Source of the DNA: Myxococcales bacterium
Lineage (GTDB): Bacteria > Myxococcota_A > Polyangia > Polyangiales > Houyiibacteriaceae
Assembly: GCA_013002645.1 (NCBI GenBank)
Contig: JABDJF010000184.1
Location: 1 to 11,218 of the forward strand
Length of the DNA stretch: 11,218 nt
Direction: 5' to 3'
Every line of letters starts with the position of its first letter. Position 1 is the first letter of the stretch. The notes beneath the pieces were generated by a model. The model worked only from the letters and a program-made list of their open reading frames with translations, had not been told where the DNA came from and ran no database searches. Position numbers and translations under genes: made by a program. Of this stretch, positions 6,955 through 11,218 are shown in pieces.

Positions 6955-8469
6955 CTACATGCGCTGAGGGCTCCCTAGGGGATCCTGGGAGATCTTCGAA
7001 GCCGAAGCACAGGCCTCGATCGGCTTGCCGCTAAGCTCGAGGATGCCTCGCCCAGAGAACACGGGGTCGACGAACATGGCCCCGGACTCGGGCCCGCCCC
7101 AGGTTCCGCACCGGTGCATGGCGTTCCCGATGCGGAGAGACCGCACGACTCCGCGACCGCGGAAGTCCAGGCGAAGCGCCCCATCGGGCAGGCCTTCCTC
7201 GAGGCTGAGCGAGGCCGTGGTCGCGATCGCTGGCTCTTGGAGGATCACGGACCCGCCGCGGATTGCCACATCGCCAGAACCGAGCGCGGTGGAGGATCCT
7301 GCGATCAGCTCGCCCGATTCGACGGTCACGCCTCCCGAAAAGTCGTTGTCACCATTCAGGACGAGCCTTCCGCTCGCGAGACGAAGCCCCCCCACCCCGC
7401 TTAGATGGATCGGCGCGTCTCCGTACGAGAGACCTTCGAACTCCGACGGGGAGTTCTCGAAGACCTTCACCAGCAGGGCTCCGCCGTCGTCGAGAACCAT
7501 GTCGTCCAGTGACACGCGACCGCGCAGACGCGCAGCACGCGCGAGCACGGGGCGATATCTCTGGCTCGCTCCCAGCCGACGTTGGATGACCCGACCCTCC
7601 GCACTCACCGCGAACCAGATCGTCCCCGCGCCCACCCCGCCGGGCTTCGCGCCAATGCGGGGAACGACGTCAGGCGGTGTGTAGCGCCCTTTCTCGCTCT
7701 TCCTCGAATCGGGATCGAAGTGCACGGTCGCGCTCGAATCGACGACGGACACAGCGATGACTCTTGCGGCCTTTGCCGACAGCGTTCCTCGGGCGTCGTA
7801 ACCTTCAGATTCGGGATCGACCACGGTCGGCGACCCCACCACGATGAACACATGCCCCGTGTCCTTGGGCTTGGGCCGGCTTTCATCGGACGGCTTGGCG
7901 TAGCGTCCCATCGCGTACGCGCCGATGTCGCCCGGCCGTAGCTGCTCGAAGTTCGTCACCGGCTCGAAGCCGGTCGTCTCCGCATACTCAGCGCGCAGGT
8001 ACTGTGTCACCACGAACGCGCGGGACCAGGGCCTCCACCTCTCCCGTAAGGCAAAGTCTTCCGAATAGGTGCGGTTGTATTCGGGCAGCCGACGCTGCGA
8101 TTGCAAGACGGCTTCATGAAGGGGCGAGACCGTATTGAGGGCGAAGCTCAGCCACCCCGAGCAGTCGGTCGACGCGAAGACAGCGTCAGTGTCCGTCGGC
8201 TCGAGCTGAACGAGTGGCTCGCCAAGCCGCTTTCTCGCGCCGAGTAGCTTCTGGTGGCTGTAGGTGTTGCTCGCGGCTTCATCCTCCAAGGTGCTGGTCA
8301 CCGAGTTGGAGAACTGAACCATGCTCGCCGAAAGCCGCTCGGACGAATCGGACTGCGCGACGCGACGTCTCGTCGATTCGACCGTCGTCGCACGACGTTG
8401 CACCGAATCACACGACGCGACGAGAACGAGGACCACCAGACACATTCTCGTCGCTACGAGTCGTTTCAT
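6955..8469 (-). CDS. Lipoprotein: NlpC/P60-like peptidase domain plus autotransporter-type beta-strand repeat
   Basis: From the ATG at 8469 the 504-residue product starts MKRLVATRMCLVVLVLVASC, a clear type II signal with lipobox VASC, so it should be anchored to a membrane lipid. The first mature half carries DCSGWLSF with Cys103 and, after LRPGDIGAYAMG, the sequence TGHVFIVV with His206. This Cys...His arrangement fits the papain-like NlpC/P60 or CHAP type of peptidoglycan peptidase. From about residue 365 to 481 a passenger-type beta-strand repeat follows: LVLNGDNDFSGGVTVESGEL, then GSGDVAIRGGSVIL, and a closing pattern with RSLRIGN, CGTWG, SGA and FSGRGILELSG. No outer-membrane barrel follows. 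The frame is open upstream to 8850, but that part holds an efflux-pump fossil and no signal peptide. The domain boundaries and third catalytic residue are inferred. It probably shares a transcript with the ThDP gene downstream. Confidence 0.82.
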   Translation of the reverse strand: MKRLVATRMCLVVLVLVASCDSVQRRATTVESTRRRVAQSDSSERLSASMVQFSNSVTSTLEDEAASNTYSHQKLLGARKRLGEPLVQLEPTDTDAVFASTDCSGWLSFALNTVSPLHEAVLQSQRRLPEYNRTYSEDFALRERWRPWSRAFVVTQYLRAEYAETTGFEPVTNFEQLRPGDIGAYAMGRYAKPSDESRPKPKDTGHVFIVVGSPTVVDPESEGYDARGTLSAKAARVIAVSVVDSSATVHFDPDSRKSEKGRYTPPDVVPRIGAKPGGVGAGTIWFAVSAEGRVIQRRLGASQRYRPVLARAARLRGRVSLDDMVLDDGGALLVKVFENSPSEFEGLSYGDAPIHLSGVGGLRLASGRLVLNGDNDFSGGVTVESGELIAGSSTALGSGDVAIRGGSVILQEPAIATTASLSLEEGLPDGALRLDFRGRGVVRSLRIGNAMHRCGTWGGPESGAMFVDPVFSGRGILELSGKPIEACASASKISQDPLGSPQRM

Positions 8470-8631
8470 ATTCCCCAAGCTACTCCGGCCCCATGTCTCG
8501 ATTCGCGGCTCGACTCGCAAACTTACCTGAGCTGCCGGCTGCCGCGCCAATTCGCCGCCGGGAGATAGCGAGTACGAACGCCCTCCTTTTTGGCGCCGCC
8601 AAGGCAGGGCGAGAAAAGCAGGGGAATGAGA

Positions 8632-8721
8632 GATCCCCCGAATCATCAGTACCTCCAACGCCGGGATCAGTGTCACCGAGAGGATGGCAGCGAAACCCAT
8701 CGAGAAGGCCTTTGTTTCGTC
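8632..8721 (-). pseudogene. Fossil of a CusA/CzcA-type RND efflux pump
   Basis: On the minus strand, one frame reads TKAFSMGFAAILSVTLIP followed by ALEVLMIRG. This closely resembles the membrane segment of heavy-metal RND permeases (family pattern around TKTFSMAFAAxLSVTLVPxLM...IRG). Only about 27 residues match; neither the approximately 1000 missing residues nor the partner genes are in the window. The flanking codons in this frame and in the other two frames show no further pump motif. It is embedded in the open frame upstream of the lipoprotein gene and should not be counted as part of that protein. A decayed remnant left by deletion is the simplest reading. Confidence 0.62.
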
Positions 8722-8895
8722 TATGTTTGCGGCGAATCCGGTTGACCACGAAGCTCGCGATCGACGCGTGCATGTCAACGGTTGTCTGCTTCCGTTCCGC
8801 TGCAACGAAGTTACATTGATCGTTGCTACGATGAGGCAATGGGAACCCAAGGATACAGCCTCGCGACGCGATCACGCGCCGCGCGCGAATTCCCT

Positions 8896-8900
8896 GGAGG
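8896..8900 (+). promoter_or_regulatory. Tightly spaced Shine-Dalgarno site for a GTG start
   Basis: GGAGG ends only 3 bases before the GTG at 8904, closer than the usual 5-9. No in-frame ATG follows near the start, so translation may begin at the GTG or at a nearby non-ATG codon such as CTG 8910. Confidence 0.45.
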
Positions 8901-8903
8901 CGT

Positions 8904-9113
8904 GTGTTCCTGATAATCATACTCCTCTCGAGCGTCGTCTTGCTTGCCGGGGGCCTCGTCGCTCTCGTGAATGGGCGGATCAAGCTCGGTTCCAGCGTCC
9001 TCGTGTTGGGCGTCCTGACCTTCTTCTTCATTCCAGGATTTCTGAAGGTCGTGGGCCTATCGGTACTGGCTCTCGTCGTCGTGATCGCGAACAAGCTGGA
9101 TTCCACCATTTAG
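8904..9113 (+). CDS. Small hydrophobic membrane protein, unknown function
   Basis: The 69-residue product begins at GTG and is almost entirely two or three membrane helices: about residues 2-23 (FLIIILLSSVVLLAGGLVAL) and 29-62, separated by NGRIKLGS. It ends KLDSTI. A strong GGAGG lies upstream, although with a short spacer. The hydrophobic pattern, polar break and clean stop support a real gene, but no family is recognised. It is divergent from the lipoprotein gene and isolated from the next genes. It could be a small accessory membrane protein; function is unknown. Confidence 0.55.
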   Translation: MFLIIILLSSVVLLAGGLVALVNGRIKLGSSVLVLGVLTFFFIPGFLKVVGLSVLALVVVIANKLDSTI

Positions 9114-9264
9114 CAATCGGCTGCGCTCACGAGGGAACCGATGTTGACCTCAGAAAACAGGCCTCAACGTGTCTTCCGGTTGGGCCTAGGTACTCTTGGG
9201 TCGGATCTCTGCGCCCCATCGGAATTTAAAAATTGCGCTTGGCCGATCTGACGCTGACCAAGAA

Positions 9265-9299
9265 GCCCAGACGCCCTCTGAGCTCGAAGACGCCTGGGC
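9265..9299 (-). terminator. Possible terminator after the small lipoprotein gene
   Basis: GCCCAG (9265-9270) and CTGGGC (9294-9299) form a 6-base stem just past the minus-strand stop at 9314. On the minus strand it is followed by TTCTTGG, a weak T-rich tail. The loop is long (23 bases), although it contains the palindrome GAGCTC. Confidence 0.28.
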
Positions 9300-9313
9300 C
9301 TGCTCGGTGCTCA

Positions 9314-9664
9314 TCACTGACGTGCCTTCGTCGGGTCACTCGCTTCGACGAACGTGGACGTGGTGTCGGATGTCATTCGGTTGAGGACCCAATCGAGCCG
9401 AGGCGTGTGCTTCTCCCGCACGTTCTCGATATTCAACTCAGGAACTTTCTTCATCCAAAGGTCGCTCGCGGCGTCGTCGCCTTCGTATGCAACCCGGATG
9501 TCTCCTTCCGGCTGCGCTTCTTGTGAACCGACCCAGAGGCCGCCAAGCCCGCCTGCCGCTGAAAGACGCGACAAACGCGTCGTGTCGGTTTGAACGCCAG
9601 AACCTGCGCACGCCAGGCCCGAAACGGACAGAGCGATTGCGATGAACCATGATGAGCTGCGCAT
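9314..9664 (-). CDS. Small lipoprotein of unknown function
   Basis: The 116-residue product begins MRSSSWFIAIALSVSGLACA, a type II signal peptide with lipobox LAC and the lipidated cysteine at residue 19. The mature part has a short glycine-rich stretch (SAAGGLGGLWVGS), then a charged region with WMKKVPELNIENVREKHTPR and ends ASDPTKARQ. It lacks an Asp at +2 (Ala follows the Cys), consistent with outer-membrane sorting by the E. coli rule, which may not hold here. GGGAGG at 9671-9676 is 6 bases upstream of the ATG and fixes the start; the longer in-frame ATG at 9766 is not supported. No family is recognised. It is divergent from the hydrolase gene, with about 335 bases between the starts. Confidence 0.75.
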   Translation of the reverse strand: MRSSSWFIAIALSVSGLACAGSGVQTDTTRLSRLSAAGGLGGLWVGSQEAQPEGDIRVAYEGDDAASDLWMKKVPELNIENVREKHTPRLDWVLNRMTSDTTSTFVEASDPTKARQ

Positions 9665-9670
9665 GTGTAG

Positions 9671-9676
9671 CCTCCC
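9671..9676 (-). promoter_or_regulatory. Shine-Dalgarno site of the small lipoprotein
   Basis: On the minus strand GGGAGG ends 6 bases before the ATG at 9664, ideal spacing, and the protein from there starts with a proper signal peptide. Confidence 0.7.
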
Positions 9677-9938
9677 GTAGTTGGGCAGCCACGCGCAAGC
9701 GTCGGAGATGACCTCGGCTTGGTGGGCTTGCCGTTGTGCACGGGTATTGAGCAGGGATCGTGCCAACGGGTCGCGCCACTCCCGATCGATCAGAAATACG
9801 GTTCTTGCGGGCTTTTTGGAATGCCGCGCGTCATGCGTCGTCGCTGCACGACGAATGTCGTCGGAAATTGACGGCGGTGGTCATCAGCGGTCTGAACGCC
9901 AACCGGGGTCGGGTCGTCGTGGTCCCGTCGAGTAATGG

Positions 9939-9967
9939 TTGGAGCCTAAAGCGCCGGGCGCTATGCT
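9939..9967 (+). promoter_or_regulatory. Sigma70-like promoter of the hydrolase gene
   Basis: TTGGAG (9939-9944), a 17-base spacer and TATGCT (9962-9967) match the sigma70 consensus well in position and bases. A start of transcription near 9974 would give a leader of about 25 bases with a good Shine-Dalgarno site. The spacer contains a palindrome described separately. Confidence 0.5.
9950..9962. promoter_or_regulatory. Operator-like palindrome inside the promoter spacer
   Basis: AGCGCC-G-GGCGCT is a 6-base inverted repeat around one central base and lies between the -35 and -10 boxes, where a bound repressor or a MerR-type activator would act. The binding protein is unknown and GC-rich palindromes can arise by chance. 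Confidence 0.35.
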
Positions 9968-9986
9968 CATCCGACCCTACATCCCC

Positions 9987-9994
9987 AAAGGAGG
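9987..9994 (+). promoter_or_regulatory. Strong Shine-Dalgarno site of the hydrolase
   Basis: AAAGGAGG ends 5 bases before the ATG at 10000. It decides the start over the in-frame ATG at 9760, which has no such site and lies upstream of the promoter. Confidence 0.8.
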
Positions 9995-9999
9995 CTGCC

Positions 10000-11130
10000 A
10001 TGAAGATGGGCGAGCCGGTCGATCGACGAGTTCCGTGGGTGCGCGAGCTCACCAATCTCAATGAAGCCCGGGAGATTCGCTCCCCAGGCCCCCAGCTCAG
10101 GGCGCTCAGAAAGGGCGCCAGGGCCCTCGGAGACGAGCTTCGCGCTAGCCCGCGAGTTGTGGCGGTCAAGACGCTGCACCTGACGACGCTCCTCTACCCG
10201 ACGACCTTTGCCTTCAATCGCGCGGTGCCACTCCCGTGGCCGTACGTGCAGATGTTTCACCGATGTCTGCTGGTGCAGGTCATGGCCGACGGGGAGCTGA
10301 AGAACATCCTGTTCAACCCGACCGACTACGAAGCTTCCCGGGCCACGCCATACTTTGCGAAGATGCTCGACAAAGTCGGGGAGCGCGGGGCGAAGTTCAT
10401 CACCACGCAGTACGGTCAAGTCGACGCACAACTCCGGAAACTCGGCCTGTCTCCGGAAGACATCGACATCATCGCATTCGATCACTTCCACACACAAGAT
10501 GTCCGTCCGCTTCTCGGCGATGGAACACGCGCACCGAGGTTCCCGAACGCCTATCTGCTCGCATCGAGAAAAGAGTGGGAGGACTGGGGCGACCTGCACC
10601 CGCTTCAACGCTCCTGGTTCGTTGCCGACGGCAAGCAGGGTGTCCCTGAAGACAGAGTGATTCTGACCGACACCGATGTGGCCCTAGGCGATGGCTGCTT
10701 GATCCTTCAAACGCCCGGTCACACCACCGGCAACCAGACACTCTTCGTGCACGGCGAGCAAGGCGTGTTCGGCTGTAGCGAGAACGGCACGAGCGCCGAT
10801 AGCTGGGCCCCAACCGAGTCCCGCATCCCCGGCCTCAAGAAGCAAGCGGAGCTCTACGACTTCGAAGTCGTCCTCAACACCAACACCCCCGAGCTCTGGG
10901 CCGGCCAGTACACTTCGATGATCGTAGAGAAGGAGCTAGTGGACAAGGTCCCCGATCGTCCTGAGTTCGTGCAGATGTTTCCGTCTAGTGAGGTTACCCC
11001 ATCAGCTTTCGCCCCAGGTGTCCGCCCTTCGATGATCTTCACCGATCGAGACAGCGGCAAACTTCAGACGACCCGCGAGAGCACCCTCCAGACCCCCGGC
11101 GATCTTTCCACCTCTCGCGCACGCGTGTAG
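10000..11130 (+). CDS. Metallo-beta-lactamase-fold hydrolase with variant HxHxQD motif
   Basis: The 376-residue product has the pattern of a metallo-beta-lactamase-fold hydrolase. After LSPEDIDIIAFDHFHTQDVR the metal motif reads His162-Phe-His164-Thr-Gln166-Asp167, where the standard form is HxHxDH. A second histidine, His241, is in the family-typical TPGHTTGNQTLFV. Further conserved-looking stretches are PNAYLLASRKEWEDW, CSENGTSADSWAP and VVLNTNTPELW. The N-terminal 60 residues are polar and not a signal peptide, so a cytosolic location is likely. The reaction is unknown: lactonase, thioesterase or phosphodiesterase activities are all seen in this fold. Whether the missing Asp/His of the second site means a single metal or a different chemistry cannot be told from sequence. 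It is transcribed alone, from its own promoter, and ends in a likely terminator. Confidence 0.85.
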   Translation: MKMGEPVDRRVPWVRELTNLNEAREIRSPGPQLRALRKGARALGDELRASPRVVAVKTLHLTTLLYPTTFAFNRAVPLPWPYVQMFHRCLLVQVMADGELKNILFNPTDYEASRATPYFAKMLDKVGERGAKFITTQYGQVDAQLRKLGLSPEDIDIIAFDHFHTQDVRPLLGDGTRAPRFPNAYLLASRKEWEDWGDLHPLQRSWFVADGKQGVPEDRVILTDTDVALGDGCLILQTPGHTTGNQTLFVHGEQGVFGCSENGTSADSWAPTESRIPGLKKQAELYDFEVVLNTNTPELWAGQYTSMIVEKELVDKVPDRPEFVQMFPSSEVTPSAFAPGVRPSMIFTDRDSGKLQTTRESTLQTPGDLSTSRARV

Positions 11131-11139
11131 CAAAACACG

Positions 11140-11159
11140 AGCCTGCATGACGGGCTTTT
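11140..11159 (+). terminator. Probable intrinsic terminator of the hydrolase gene
   Basis: AGCCTG (11140-11145) and CGGGCT (11151-11156) form a 6-base stem with one G-T wobble, a loop CATGA, and a tail of four T bases (11156-11159), 10 bases after the stop at 11130. Confidence 0.5.
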
Positions 11160-11218
11160 CAACTTGGATGTGCGTGGCTTCTGGTCGCCGTGGAGGCCGT
11201 TGTCATGGCCGTGGCCGC

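Larger units (their letters stand above)
8470..8903. other. Divergent gap, mostly decayed sequence
   Basis: This 434-base stretch separates the lipoprotein gene from the small membrane gene. The only recognisable content is the RND pump fossil at 8632-8721. Open frames run through the rest without domains. No sigma70-like pair with proper spacing was found for either flanking gene. Confidence 0.55.
9665..9999. other. Divergent promoter region of lipoprotein and hydrolase genes
   Basis: This 335-base gap has an open frame in line with the hydrolase from 9760, but no domain and no Shine-Dalgarno site there. It carries a hairpin CGTCGT-CGCTGC-ACGACG (9836-9853) and the hydrolase promoter and palindrome at 9939-9967. 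No clear promoter for the minus gene was found. Confidence 0.55.

Noticed and set aside
6375..7034. Plus-strand open frame opposite the ThDP gene (219 residues)
   Set aside because: Arg-rich shadow that spans the boundary between two real minus-strand genes.
8470..8850. N-terminal extension of the peptidase lipoprotein (127 residues)
   Set aside because: It contains an RND pump fossil and would bury the lipoprotein signal that begins at 8469.
9219..9235. AT-rich patch (TTTAAAAATT) as a promoter
   Set aside because: No gene starts downstream of it on either strand; it lies between the tail ends of two genes.
9760..9999. N-terminal extension of the hydrolase (80 residues)
   Set aside because: It covers the sigma70-like promoter and a strong Shine-Dalgarno site placed for ATG 10000; the residues show no domain.
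11200..11218. Start of another gene at the right edge (ATGGCCGTGGCC)
   Set aside because: Too few bases remain to support a coding call and no Shine-Dalgarno site is evident.

Overview
This is a GC-rich bacterial segment with single-gene spacing, many strand switches and visible gene decay. Lipobox lipoproteins, a Sec-type periplasmic binding protein without a lipobox, and a WS/DGAT-type acyltransferase suggest a large-genome Gram-negative bacterium, perhaps a myxobacterium or a relative. That placement is inference from gene content and codon style; there is no rRNA or other taxonomic marker in the window.

Layout. (1) Positions 12-321, minus: a broken NnrU-family membrane gene that has lost its middle, lying head-to-head with and overlapping the leader of the next gene. 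(2) 443-2212, plus: a WS/DGAT (wax ester synthase/diacylglycerol acyltransferase) fused at its C-terminus to an SCP2 sterol/lipid-carrier domain. (3) 2231-3409, minus: a conserved-TM-helix, mechanosensitive-channel-like membrane protein, convergent with the acyltransferase gene. (4) 3858-5210, plus: an ABC-type sugar-binding protein with no permease or ATPase gene beside it. (5) 5283-6938 and 6955-8469, minus: a likely two-gene transcription unit, in which a lipoprotein that joins an NlpC/P60-like cysteine peptidase domain to an autotransporter-type beta-strand repeat is followed 16 bases later by a thiamine-diphosphate enzyme resembling the acetolactate synthase large subunit. (6) 8632-8721, minus: a fossil of one transmembrane segment of a heavy-metal RND efflux pump. 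(7) 8904-9113, plus: a small hydrophobic protein. (8) 9314-9664, minus: a small lipoprotein of unknown function. (9) 10000-11130, plus: a metallo-beta-lactamase-fold hydrolase with a variant metal motif, a good sigma70-like promoter carrying an operator-like palindrome, and a probable intrinsic terminator.

The genes do not form one obvious pathway. The clearest functional links are inside proteins (acyltransferase with lipid carrier; peptidase with beta-helix repeat) and in the short-gap lipoprotein/ThDP gene pair. Several of the longest open frames extend upstream of the true genes; Shine-Dalgarno sites and lipoprotein signal peptides place the real starts downstream at 443, 3858, 8469, 9664 and 10000. 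I see no phage, IS element, CRISPR array, tRNA or rRNA.
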